A stretch of 64,000 nucleotides of DNA from Parietaria judaica. Lineage: Eukaryota; Streptophyta; Magnoliopsida; Rosales; Urticaceae. The DNA lies in contig OX940870.1 of assembly GCA_954871525.1 (NCBI GenBank), positions 17,577,501-17,641,500 of the forward strand, written 5' to 3'. The translations under genes and the position numbers were made by a program. Positions within the stretch are counted from its first letter, which is position 1; the number at the start of each line of letters is the position of its first letter. The notes under the pieces were generated by a model, which did no database searches, had not been told where the DNA came from, and worked only from the letters and a program-made list of their open reading frames with translations. Below are positions 10,838 through 22,685 of this stretch, piece by piece.

Positions 10838-11913
10838 ACGAGAGCAAATACGATGCGTTCATGATGAAATTACACTTGCTAGACATTTATTTGGGTGGTA
10901 TTATAACAAATTGGGTTATTTTAGGCATTAAAAGTTTTTGACGCTCTCCAAAAACCCTGTTTCACGAATTTATGCGTGCTCCAAAAAAAACTGAGTCTTT
11001 TTCCCATTATACGCAAAACAATCCTAATTAAACGATATTTTCAATAAAAAATGAACTTTAAATTCTTAGTAATGTGTATTTATACGACATTTACTTATTT
11101 TAATCCCTAAATCGCGAAGCACTGTCTCGTAGTTTCAATACCAAGCATTAAACGGGTTAAAATAATTACCGAAAAGTGCTCAAAATTTGTTTTCTTACGA
11201 GAGCAAATACGATGCGTTCATGATGAAATTTCAGTTGCTAGGCCTTTATTTGGGTGGTAGTATTACGAATTGGGTTATTTTAGGCATTACAAGTTTTTTA
11301 CGCTCTCCAAAAACCCTGTTTCACAAACTTATGCGTGCTCCAAAAAAAAACTGAGTCTTTTTCCCATTTTACGCAAAACAACTCTAATTAAACGATATTT
11401 TAAACCAAAAATGAACTTCAAATTCTTAGTAATGTGTATTTATACCACATTTACTTATTTTAATCCCTAAATCGCAAAGCACCGTCACGTAGTTTCAATA
11501 CCAAGCATTTTACGGGTTAAAATAATTACCGAAAAGTGTTCAATATCTGTTTTCTTACGAGAGCAAATACGATGCGTTCATGATGAAATTTCAGTTGCTA
11601 GACCTTTATTTGGGTGGTATTATTACAAATTGGTTTATTTATGCATTAAAAGTTTTTGACGCTCTCCGAAAACCCCGTTTCACCAATTTATGCGTGCTCC
11701 AAAAAAAATGAGTCTTTTTCCCATTTTACGCAAAACAACCCTAATTAAACGATATTTTAAACAAAAAATGAACTTCAAATTCTTAGTAATGTGTATTTAT
11801 ACCACATTTACTTATTTTAATCCCTAAATCACGAAGCACTGTCTCGTAGTTTCAATACCAAGCATTTTACGGGTTAAAATTAATACAGAAAAGTGTTCAA
11901 AATCTGTTTTCTT
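10838..11913 (+). repeat. Trimer HOR unit T10
   Basis: Monomers start at 10838, 11197 and 11557. A ends with GCATTAAACGGG, which spoils the usual dyad at that box. B has CACAAACTT and ATTACGAATT. C has TTGGTTTATTTATGCATT, found again only in T13. Confidence 0.9.
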
Positions 11914-12989
11914 ACGAGAGCAAATACGATGCGTTCATGATGAAATTACACTTGCTAGACATTTATTTGGGTGGTATTATAACAAATTTGGTTATTTTAG
12001 GCATTAAAAGTTTTTGACGCTCTCCAAAAACCCTGTTTCACGAATTTATGCGTGCTCCAAAAAAAACTGAGTCTTTTTCCCATTATACGCAAAACAACCC
12101 TAATTAAACGATATTTTCAACAAAAAATGAAATTCAAATTCTTAGTAATGTGTATTTATACGACATTTACTTATTTTAATCCCTAAATCGCGAAGCACTG
12201 TCTCGTAGTTTCAATACCAAGCATTTAACGGGTTAAAATAATTACCTAAAAGTGCTCAAAATTTGTTTTCTTACGAGAGCAAATACGATGCGTTCATGAT
12301 GAAATTTCAGTTGGTAGGCCTTTATTTGGGTGGTATTATTACAAATTGGGTTATTTTAGGCATTACAAGTTTTTTACGCTCTCCAAAAACCCTGTTTCAC
12401 AAACTTATGCGTGCTCCAAAAAAAACTGAGTCTTTTTCCCATTTTACGCAAAACAACTCTAATTAAACGATATTTTAAACCAAAAATGAACTTCAAATTC
12501 TTAGTAATGTGTATTTATACCACATTTACTTATTTTAATCCCTAAATCGCAAAGCACCGTCACGTAGTTTCAATACCAAGCATTTTACGGGTTAAAATAA
12601 TTACCGAAAAGTATTTAATATCTGTTTTCTTACGAGAGCAAATACGATGCGTTCATGATGAAATTTCAGTTGCTAGACCTTTATTTGGGTGGTATTATTA
12701 CAAATTGGGTTATGTTAGGCATTAAAAGTTTTTGACGCTTTCCGAAAACCCCGTTTCACCAATTTATGCGTGCTCCAAAAAAAATGAGTCTTTTTCCCAT
12801 TTTACGCAAAACAACCCTAATTAAACGATATTTTAAACAAAAAATGAACTTCAAATTCTTAGTAATGTGTATTTATACCACATTTACTTATTTTAATCCC
12901 TAAATCACGAAGCACTGTCTCGTAGTTTCAATACCAAGCATTTTACGGGTTAAAATAATTACAGAAAAGTGTTCAAAATCTGTTTTCTT
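11914..12989 (+). repeat. Trimer HOR unit T11
   Basis: Monomers start at 11914, 12273 and 12632. B has GTTGGTAGGCC. C has GTATTTAAT before it, then TATGTTAGGC and CGCTTTCCG, a combination repeated in unit T16 5390 bp downstream. Confidence 0.9.
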
Positions 12990-14070
12990 ACGAGAGCAAA
13001 TACGATGCGTTCATGATGAAATTACACTTGCTAGACATTTATTTGGGTGGTATTATAAGTAATTGGGTTATTTTAGGCATTAAAAGTTTTTGACGCTCTC
13101 CAAAAACCCTGTTTCACGAATTTATGCGTGCTCCAAAAAAAACTGAGTTTTTTTCCCATTATACGCAAAACAATCCTAATTAAACGATATTTTCAACAAA
13201 AAATGAACTTCAAATTCTTAGTAATGTGTATTTATACGACATTTACTTATTTTAATCCCTAAATCGCGAAGCACTGTCTCGTAGTTTCAATACCAAGCAT
13301 TTAACGGGTTAAAATAATTACCGAAAAGTGCTCAAAATTTGTTTTCTTACGAGAGCAAATACGATGCGTTCATGATGAAATTTCAGTTGCTAGGCCTTTA
13401 TTTGGGTGGTATTATTACAAATTGGGTTATTTTAGGCATTACAAGTTTTTTACGCTCTCCAAAAACCCTGTTTCACCAACTTATGCGTGCTCCAAAAAAA
13501 AAAAACTGAGTCTTTTTCCCATTTTACGCAAAACAACTCTAATTAAACGATATTTTAAACCAAAAATGAACTTCAAATTCTTAGTAATGTGTATTTATAC
13601 CACATTTACTTATTTTAATCCCTAAATCGCAAAGCACCGTCACGTAGTTTCAATACCAAGCATTTTACGGGTTAAAATAATTACCGAAAAGTGTTCAATA
13701 TCTGTTTTCTTACGAGAGCAAATACCATGCGTTCATGATGAAATTTCAGTTGCTAGACCTTTATTTGGGTGGTATTATTACAAATTGGGTTATTTTAGGC
13801 ATTAAAAGTTTTTGACGCTCTCCGAAAATCCCGTTTCACCAATTTATGCGTGCTCCAAAAAAAAATGAGTCTTTTACCCATTTTACGCAAAACAACCCTA
13901 ATTAAACGATATTTTAAACAAAAAATGAACTTCAAATTCTTAGTAATGTGTATTTATACCACATTTACTTATTTTAATCCCTAAATCACGAAGCACTGTC
14001 TCGTAGTTTCAATACCAAGCATTTTACGGGTTAGAATTATTACAGAAAAGTGTTCAAAATCTGTTTTCTT
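12990..14070 (+). repeat. Trimer HOR unit T12
   Basis: Monomers start at 12990, 13349 and 13712; at 1081 bp it is the longest regular trimer. A has ATTATAAGTAATT, also seen in T17. B has a twelve-A tract. C has AAAATCCCG, CTTTTACCC and GGTTAGAATT, shared with T14. Confidence 0.9.
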
Positions 14071-15146
14071 ACGAGAGCAAATACGATGCGTTCATGATGA
14101 AATTACACTTGCTAGACATTTATTTGGGTGGTATTATAACAAATTGGGTTATTTTAGGCATTAAATGTTTTTGACGCTCTCCAAAAACCCTGTTTCACGA
14201 ATTTATGCGTGCTCCAAAAAAAACTGAGTCTTTTTCCCATTATACGCAAAACAACCCTAATTAAACGATATTTTCAACAAAAAATGAAATTCAAATTCTT
14301 AGTAATGTGTATTTATACGACATTTACTTATTTTAATCCCTAAATCGCGAAGCACTGTCTCGTAGTTTCAATACCAAGCATTTAACGGGTTAAAATAATT
14401 ACCGAAAAGTGCTCAAAATTTGTTTTCTTACGAGAGCAAATACGATGCGTTCATGATGAAATTTCAGTTGGTAGGCCTTTATTTGGGTGGTATTATTACA
14501 AATTGGGTTATTTTAGGCATTACAAGTTTTTTACGCTCTCCAAAAACCCTGTTTCACAAACTTATGCGTGCTCCAAAAAAAAACTGAGTCTTTTTCCCAT
14601 TTTACGCAAAACAACTCTAATTAAACGATATTTTAAACCAAAAATGAACTTCAAATTCTTAGTAATGTGTATTTATACCACATTTACTTATTTTAATCCC
14701 TAAATCGCAAAGCACCGTCACGTAGTTTCAATACCAAGCATTTTACGGGTTAAAATAATTACCGAAAAGTGTTCAATATCTGTTTTCTTACGAGAGCAAA
14801 TACGATGCGTTCATGATGAAATTTCAGTTGCTAGACCTTTATTTGGGTGGTATTATTACAAATTGGTTTATTTATGCATTAAAAGTTTTTGACGCTCTCC
14901 GAAAACCCCGTTTCACCAATTTATGCGTGCTCCAAAAAAAATGAGTCTTTTTCCCATTTTACGCAAAACAACCCTAATTAAACGATATTTTAAACAAAAA
15001 ATGAACTTCAAATTCTTAGTAATGTGTATTTATACCACATTTACTTATTTTAATCCCTAAATCACGAAGCACTGTCTCGTAGTTTCAATACCAAGCATTT
15101 TACGGGTTAAAATTATTACAGAAAAGTGTTCAAAATCTGTTTTCTT
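14071..15146 (+). repeat. Trimer HOR unit T13
   Basis: Monomers start at 14071, 14430 and 14790. B has GTTGGTAGGCC and CACAAACTT. C has TTGGTTTATTTATGCATT, as in T10 3233 bp upstream. Confidence 0.9.
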
Positions 15147-16224
15147 ACGAGAGCAAATACGATGCGTTCATGATGAAATTACACTTGCTAGACATTTATT
15201 TGGGTGGTATTATAACAAATTGGGTTATTTTAGGCATTAAAAGTTTTTGACGCTCTCCAAAAACCCTGTTTCACGAATTTATGCGTGCTCCAAAAAAAAC
15301 TGAGTCTTTTTCCCATTATACGCAAAACAATCCTAATTAAACGATATTTTCAACAAAAAATGAACTTCAAATTCTTAGTAATGTGTATTTATACGACATT
15401 TACTTATTTTAATCCCTAAATCGCGAAGCACTGTCTCGTAGTTTCAATACCAAGCATTTAACGGGTTAAAATAATTACCGAAAAGTGCTCAAAATTTGTT
15501 TTCTTACGAGAGCAAATACGATGCATTCATGATGAAATTTCAGTTGCTAGGCCTTTATTTGGGTGGTATTATTACAAATTGGGTTATTTTAGGCATTACA
15601 AGTTTTTTACGCTCTCCAAAAACCCTGTTTCACCAACTTATGCGTGCTCCAAAAAAAAAACTGAGTCTTTTTCCCATTTTACGCAAAACAACTCTAATTA
15701 AACGATATTTTAAACCAAAAATGAACTTCAAATTCTTAGTAATGTGTATTTATACCACATTTACTTATTTTAATCCCTAAATCGCAAAGCACCGTCACGT
15801 AGTTTCAATACTAAGCATTTTACGGGTTAAAATAATTACCGAAAAGTGTTTAATATCTGTTTTCTTACGAGAGCAAATACGATGCGTTCATGATGAAATT
15901 TCAGTTGCTAGACCTTTATTTGGGTGGTATTATTACAAATTGGGTTATTTTAGGCATTAAAAGTTTTTGACGCTCTCCGAAAATCCCGATCACCAATTTA
16001 TGCGTGCTCCAAAAAAAAATGAGTCTTTTACCCATTTTACGCAAATCAACCCTAATTAAACGATATTTTAAACAAAAAATGAACTTCAAATTCTTAGTAA
16101 TGTGTATTTATACCACATTTACTTATTTTAATCCCTAAATCACGAAGCACTGTCTCGTAGTTTCAATACCAAGCATTTTACGGGTTAGAATTATTACAGA
16201 AAAGTGTTCAAAATCTGTTTTCTT
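15147..16224 (+). repeat. Trimer HOR unit T14
   Basis: Monomers start at 15147, 15506 and 15867. B has GATGCATTCATG, a mark of T14 to T16. C has AAAATCCCGATCACC, CTTTTACCC and GGTTAGAATT, related to the C of T12. Confidence 0.9.
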
Positions 16225-17301
16225 ACGAGAGCAAATACGATGCGTTCATGATGAAATTACACTTGCTAGACATTTATTTGGGTGGTATTATAACAAATTG
16301 GGTTATTTTAGGCATTAAAAGTTTTTGACGCTCTCCAAAAACCCTGTTTCACGAATTTATGCGTGCTCCAAAAAAAACTGAGTCTTTTTCCCATTATACG
16401 CAAAACAACCCTAATTAAACGATATTTTCAACAAAAAATGAACTTCAAATTCTTAGTAATGTGTATTTATACGACATTTACTTATTTTAATCCCTAAATT
16501 TCGAAGCACTGTCTCAAAGTTGCAATACCAAGCATTTAACGGGTTAAAATAATTACCGAAAAGTGCTCAAAATTTGTTTTCTTACGAGAGCAAATACGAT
16601 GCATTCATGATGAAATTTCAGTTGCTAGGCCTTTATTTGGGTGGTATTATTACAAATTGGGTTATTTTAGGCATTACAAGTTTTTTACGCTCTCCAAAAA
16701 CCCTGTTTCACCAACTTATGCGTGCTCCAAAAAAAAACTGAGTCTTTTTCCCATTTTACGCAAAACAACTCTAATTAAACGATATTTTAAACCAAAAATG
16801 AACTTAAAATTCTTAGTAATGTGTATTTATACCACATTTACTTATTTTAATCCCTAAATCGCAAAGCACCGTCACGTAGTTTCAATACCAAGCATTTTAC
16901 GGGTTAAAATAATTACCGAAAAGTGTTTAATATCTGTTTTCTTACGAGAGCAAATACGATGCGTTCATGATGAAATTTCAGTTGCTAGACCTTTATTTGG
17001 GTGGTATTATTACAAATTGGGTTATTTTAGGCATTAAAAGTTTTTGACGCTCTCCGAAAACCCCGTTTCACCAATTTATGCGTGCTCCAAAAAAAATGAG
17101 TCTTTTTCCCATTTTACGCAAATCAACCCTAATTAAACGATATTTTGAACAAAAAATGAACTTCAAATTATTAGTAATGTGTATTTATACCACATTTACT
17201 TATTTTAATCCCTAAATCACGAAGCACTGTCTCGTAGTTTCAATACCAAGCATTTTACGGGTTAAAATTATTACAGAAAAGTGTTCAAAATCTGTTTTCT
17301 T
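16225..17301 (+). repeat. Trimer HOR unit T15
   Basis: Monomers start at 16225, 16584 and 16944. The end of A has a cluster of private changes (AAATTTCGAAG and CTCAAAGTTGC, near 16497-16524). B has GATGCATTC. C has GCAAATCAACC and TTTTGAAC. Confidence 0.9.
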
Positions 17302-18379
17302 ACGAGAGCAAATACGATGCGTTCATGATGAAATTACACTTGCTATACATTTATTTGGGTGGTATTATAACAAATTGGGTTATTTTAGGCATTAAAAGTT
17401 TTTGACGCTCTCCAAAAACGCTGTTTCACGAATTTATGCGTGCTCCAAAAAAAACTGAGTCTTTTTCCCATTATACGCAAAACAACCCTAATTAAACGAT
17501 ATTTTCAACAAAAAATGAACTTCAAATTCTTAGTAATGTGTATTTATACGACATTTACTTATTTTAATCCCTAAATCGCGAAGCACTGTCTCGTAGTTTC
17601 AATACCAAGCATTTAACGGGTTAAAATAATTACCTAAAAGTGCTCAAAATTTGTTTTCTTACGAGAGCAAATACGATGCATTCATGATGAAATTTCAGTT
17701 GCTAGGCCTTTATTTGGGTGGTATTATTACAAATTGGGTTATTTTAGGCATTACAAGTTTTTTACGCTCTCCAAAAACCCTGTTTCACCAACTTATGCGT
17801 GCTCCAAAAAAAAAACTGAGTCTTTTTCCCATTTTACGCAAAACAACTCTAATTAAACGATATTTTAAACCAAAAATGAACTTCAAATTCTTAGTAATGT
17901 GTATTTATACCACATTTACTTATTTTAATCCCTAAATCGCAAAGCACCGTCACGTAGTTTCAATACCAAGCATTTTACGGGTTAAAATTATTACCGAAAA
18001 GTATTTAATATCTGTTTTCTTACGAGAGCAAATACGATGCGTTCATGATGAAATTTCAGTTGCTAGACCTTTATTTGGGTGGTATTATTACAAATTGGGT
18101 TATGTTAGGCATTAAAAGTTTTTGACGCTTTCCGAAAACCCCGTTTCACCAATTTATGCGTGCTCCAAAAAAAATGAGTCTTTTTCCCATTTTACGCAAT
18201 TCAACCCTAATTAAACGATATTTTAAACAAAAAATGAACTTCAAATTCTTAGTAATGTGTATTTATACCACATTTACTTATTTTAATCCCTAAATCACGA
18301 AGCACTGTCTCGTAGTTTCAATACCAAGCATTTTACGGGTTAAAATAATTACAGAAAAGTGTTCAAAATCTGTTTTCTT
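17302..18379 (+). repeat. Trimer HOR unit T16
   Basis: Monomers start at 17302, 17661 and 18022. A has GCTATACATTT and AAAAACGCTG. C repeats the T11 marks GTATTTAAT, TATGTTAGGC and CGCTTTCCG, and adds GCAATTCAACC. Confidence 0.9.
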
Positions 18380-19456
18380 ACGAGAGCAAATACGATGCGT
18401 TCATGATGAAATTACACTTGCTAGACATTTATTTGGGTGGTATTATAAGTAATTGGGTTATTTTAGGCATTAAAAGTTTTTGACGCTCTCCAAAAACCCT
18501 GTTTCACGAATTTATGCGTGCTCCAAAAAAAACTGAGTCTTTTTCCCATTATACGCAAAACAACCCTAATTAAACGATATTTTCAACAAAAAATGAACTT
18601 CAAATTCTTAGTAATGTGTATTTATACGACATTTACTTATTTTAATCCCTAAATCGCGAAGCACTGTCTCGTAGTTTCAATAACAAGCATTTAACGGGTT
18701 AAATTAATTACCGAAAAGTGCTCAAAATTTGTTTTCTTACGAGAGCAAATACGATGCGTTCATGATGAAATTTCAGTTGCTAGGCCTTTATTTGGGTGGT
18801 ATTATTACAAATTGGGTTATTTTAGGCATTACAAGTTTTTTACGCTCTCCAAAAACCCTGTTTCACCAACTTATGCGTGCTCCAAAAAAAAACTGAGTCT
18901 TTTTCCCATTTTACGCAAAACAACTCTAATTAAACGATATTTTAAACCAAAAATGAACTTCAAATTCTTAGTAATGTGTATTTATACCACATTTGCTTAT
19001 TTTAATCCCTAAATAGCAAAGCACCGTCACGTAGTTTCAATACCAAGCATTTTACGGGTTAAAATAATTACCGAAAAGTGTTCAATATCTGTTTTCTTAC
19101 GAGAGCAAATACGATGCGTTCATAATGAAATTTCAGTTGCTAGACCTTTATTTGGGTGGTATTATTACAAATTGGGTTATTTTAGGCATTAAAAGTTTTT
19201 GACGCTCTCCGAAAATCCCGTTTCACCAATTTATGCGTGCTCCAAAAAAAATGAGTCTTTTTCCCATTTTACGCAAAACATCCCTAATTAAACGATATTT
19301 TAAACAAAAAATGAACTTCAAATTCTTAGTAATGTGTATTTATACCACATTTACTTATTTTAATCCCTAAATCACGAAGCACTGTCTCGTAGTTTCAATA
19401 CCAAGCATTTTACGGGTTAAAATTATTACAGAAAAGTGTTCAAAATCTGTTTTCTT
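18380..19456 (+). repeat. Trimer HOR unit T17
   Basis: Monomers start at 18380, 18739 and 19099. A has ATTATAAGTAATT, as in T12. Private marks are AATAACAAGC at the end of A, TTTGCTTATT at the end of B, and CATAATGAAATTT with AACATCCCTAA in C. Confidence 0.9.
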
Positions 19457-20533
19457 ACGAGAGCAAATACGATGCGTTCATGATGAAATTACACTTGCTA
19501 GACATTTATTTGGGTGGTATTATAACAACTTGGGTTATTTTAGGCATTAAAAGTTTTTGACGCTCTCCAAAAACCCTGTTTCACGAATTTATCCGTGCTC
19601 CAAAAAAAACTGAGTCTTTTTCCCATTATACGCAAAACAACCCTAATTAAACGATATTTTCAACAAAAAATGAACTTCAAATTCTTAGTAATGTGTATTT
19701 ATACGACATTTACCTATTTTAATCCCTAAATCGCGAAGCACTGTCTCGTAGTTTCAATACCAAGCATTTAACGGGTTAAAATAATTTCCGAAAAGTGCTC
19801 AAAATTTGTTTTCTTACGAGAGCAAATACGATGCGTTCATGATGAAATTTCAGTTGCTAGGCCTTTATTTGGGTGGTATTATTACAAATTGGGTTATTTT
19901 AGGCATTACAAGTTTTTTACGCTCTCCAAAAACCCTGTTTCACCAACTTATGCGTGCTCCAAAAAAAATTTGAGTCTTTTTCCCATTTTACGCAAAACAA
20001 CTCTAATTAAACGATATTTTAAACCAAAAATGAACTTCAAATTCTTAGTAATGTGTATTTATACCACTTTTACTTATTTTAATCCCTAAATTGCAAAGCA
20101 CCGTCACATAGTTTCAATACCAAGCATTTTACGGGTTAAAATAATTACCGAAAAGTGTTCAATATCTGTTTCCTTACGAGAGCAAATACGATGCGTTCAT
20201 GATGAAATTTCAGTTGCTAGACCTTTATTTGGGTGGTATTATTACAAATTGGGTTATTTTAGGCATTAAAAGTTTTTGACGCTCTCCGAAAACCCCGTTT
20301 CACCAATTTATGCGTGCTCCAAAAAAAATGAGTCTTTTTCCCTTTTTACGCAAAACAACCCTAATTAAACGATATTTTAAACAAAAAATGAACTTCAAAT
20401 TCTTAGTAAAGTGTATTTATACCACATTTACTTATTTTAATCCCTAAATCACGAAGCACTGTCTCGTAGTTTCAATACCAAGCATTTTACGAGTTAAAAT
20501 TATTACAGAAAAGTGTTCAAAATCTTTTTTCTT
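19457..20533 (+). repeat. Trimer HOR unit T18
   Basis: Monomers start at 19457, 19816 and 20176. Private marks are ACAACTTGGG and TATCCGTGC in A, an A-tract followed by TTTGAG in B, and TCCCTTTTTACG and GTAAAGTG in C. Confidence 0.9.
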
Positions 20534-21609
20534 ACGAGAGCAAATACGATGCGTTCATGATGAAATTACACTTGCTAGACATTTATTTGGGTGGTATTAT
20601 AACAAATTGGGTTATTTTAGGTATTAAAAGTTTTTGACGCTCTCCAAAAACCCTGTTTCACGAATTTATGCGTGCTCCAAAAAAAACTGAGTCTTTTTCC
20701 CATTATACGCAAAACAACCCTAATGAAACGATATTTTCAACAAAAAATGAACTTAAAATTCTTAGTAATGTTTATTTATACGACATTTACTTATTTTAAT
20801 CCCTAAATCGCGAAGCACTGTCTCGTAGTTTCAATACCAAGCATTTAACGGGTTAAAATAATTACCGAAAAGTGCTCAAAATTTGTTTTCTTACGAGAGC
20901 AAATACGATGCGTTCATGATGAAATTTCAGTTGCTAGGCCTTTATTTGGGTGGTATTATTACAAATTGGGTTATTTTAGGCATTACAAGTTTCTTACGCT
21001 CTCCAAAAACCCTGTTTCACCAACTTATGCGTGCTCCAAAAAAAAACTGAGTCTTTTTCCCATTTTACGCAAAACAACTCTAATTAAACGATATTTTAAA
21101 CAAAAAATGAACTTCAAATTCTTAGTAATGTGTATTTATACCACATTTACTTATTTTAATCCCTAAATCTCAAAGCACCGTCACGTAGTTTCAATACCAA
21201 GCATTTTACGGGTTAAAATAATTACCGAAAAGTGTTCAATATCTGTTTTCTTACGAGAGCAAATACGATGCGTTCATGATGAAATTTCAGTTGCTAGACC
21301 TTTATTTGGGTGGTATTATTACAAATTGGGTTATTTTAGGCATTAAAAGTTTTTGACGCTCTCCGAAAACCCCGTTTCACCAATTTATGCGTGCTCCAAA
21401 AAAATGAGTCTTTTTCTCTTTTTACGCAAAACAACCCTAATTAAACGATATTTTAAACCAAAAATGAACTTCAAATTCTTAGTAATGTGTATTTATACCA
21501 CATTTACTTATTTTAATCCCTAAATCACGAAGCACTGTCTCGTAGTTTCAATACCAAGCATTTTACGGGTTAAAATTATTACAGAAAAGTGTTCAAAATC
21601 TGTTTTCTT
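20534..21609 (+). repeat. Trimer HOR unit T19
   Basis: Monomers start at 20534, 20893 and 21253. A has TAATGAAACG and GTTTATTTATACG. B has TTTCTTACGC. C has a seven-A tract and CTCTTTTTACG. Confidence 0.9.
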
Positions 21610-22685
21610 ACGAGAGCAAATACGATGCGTTCATGATGAAATTACACTTGCTAGACATTTATTTGGGTGGTATTATAACAAATTGGGTTATTTTAGGCAT
21701 TAAAAGTTTTTGACGCTCTCCAAAAACCCTGTTTCACGAATTTATGCGTGCTCCTAAAAAAACTGAGTCTTTTTCCCATTATACGCAAAACAACTCTAAT
21801 TAAACGATATTTTCAACAAAAAATGAACTTCAAATTCTTAGTAATGTGTATTTATACGACATTTACTTATTTTAATCCCTAAATCGCGAAGCACTGTCTC
21901 GTAGTTTCAATACCAAGCATTTAACGGGTTAAAACAATTACCGAAAAGTGCTCAAAATTTGTTTTCTTACGAGAGCAAATAAGATGCGTTCATGATGAAA
22001 TTTCAGTTGCTAGGCCTTTATTTGGGTGGTAGTATTACAAATTGGGTTATTTTAGGCATTACAAATTTTTTACGCTCTCCAAAAACCCTGTTTCACCAAC
22101 TTATGCGTGCTCCAAAAAAAACTGAGTCTTTTTCCCATTTTACGCAAAACAACTATAATTAAACGATATTTTAAACCAAAAATGAACTTAAAATTCTTAG
22201 TAATGTCTATTTATACCACATTTACTTATTTTAATCCCTAAATCGCAAAGCACCGTCACGTAGTTTCAATACCAAGCATTTTACGGGTTAAAATAATTAC
22301 CGAAAAGTGTTCAATATATGTTTTCTTACGAGAGCAAATACGATGTGTTCATGATGAAATTTCAGTTGCTAGGCCTTTATTTGGGTGGTATTATTACAAA
22401 TTGGGTTATTTTAGGCATTAAAAGTTTTTGACGCTCTCCGAAAACCCCGTTTCACCAATTTATGCGTGCTCCAAAAAAAATGAGTCTTTTTCCCATTTTA
22501 CGCAAAACAACCATAATTAAACGATATTTTAAAAAAAAAATGAACTTCAAATTCTTATTAATGTGTATTTATACCACATTTACTTATTTTAATCCCTAAA
22601 TCACGAAGCACTGTCTCGTAGTTTCAATACCAAGCATTTTACGGGTTAAAATAATTACAGAAAAGTGTTCAAAATCTGTTTTCTT
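21610..22685 (+). repeat. Trimer HOR unit T20, last before the long HOR
   Basis: Monomers start at 21610, 21969 and 22328. A has CTCCTAAAAAAACTG. B has AAGATGCG, GTAGTATT and CAAATTTTTT. The third monomer is a B/C hybrid: GCTAGGCC at its start, C marks after about 22390, then ACCATAATT and CTTATTAATG, which resemble the later C2 type. Confidence 0.87.

Larger units (their letters stand above)
283..22685 (+). repeat. Trimeric HOR domain (A-B-C, ~1077 bp)
   Basis: Monomers cycle A, B, C. A is recognised by GAAATTACACTTG, GACATTT, CACGAATTT, CATTATACGC and TTTTCAAC. B is recognised by GCTAGGCC, TTACAAG, CACCAACTT and CCGTCACG. C is recognised by CTCCGAAAACCCCG, A-tract-TGAG and AAATCACG. Unit lengths are 1074 to 1081 bp apart from two irregular units at 6742 and 8326. 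The leftmost units are almost identical, and units gather more private changes toward 22 kb. This is the classical signature of a higher-order repeat kept homogeneous by unequal exchange or gene conversion. Confidence 0.93.
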
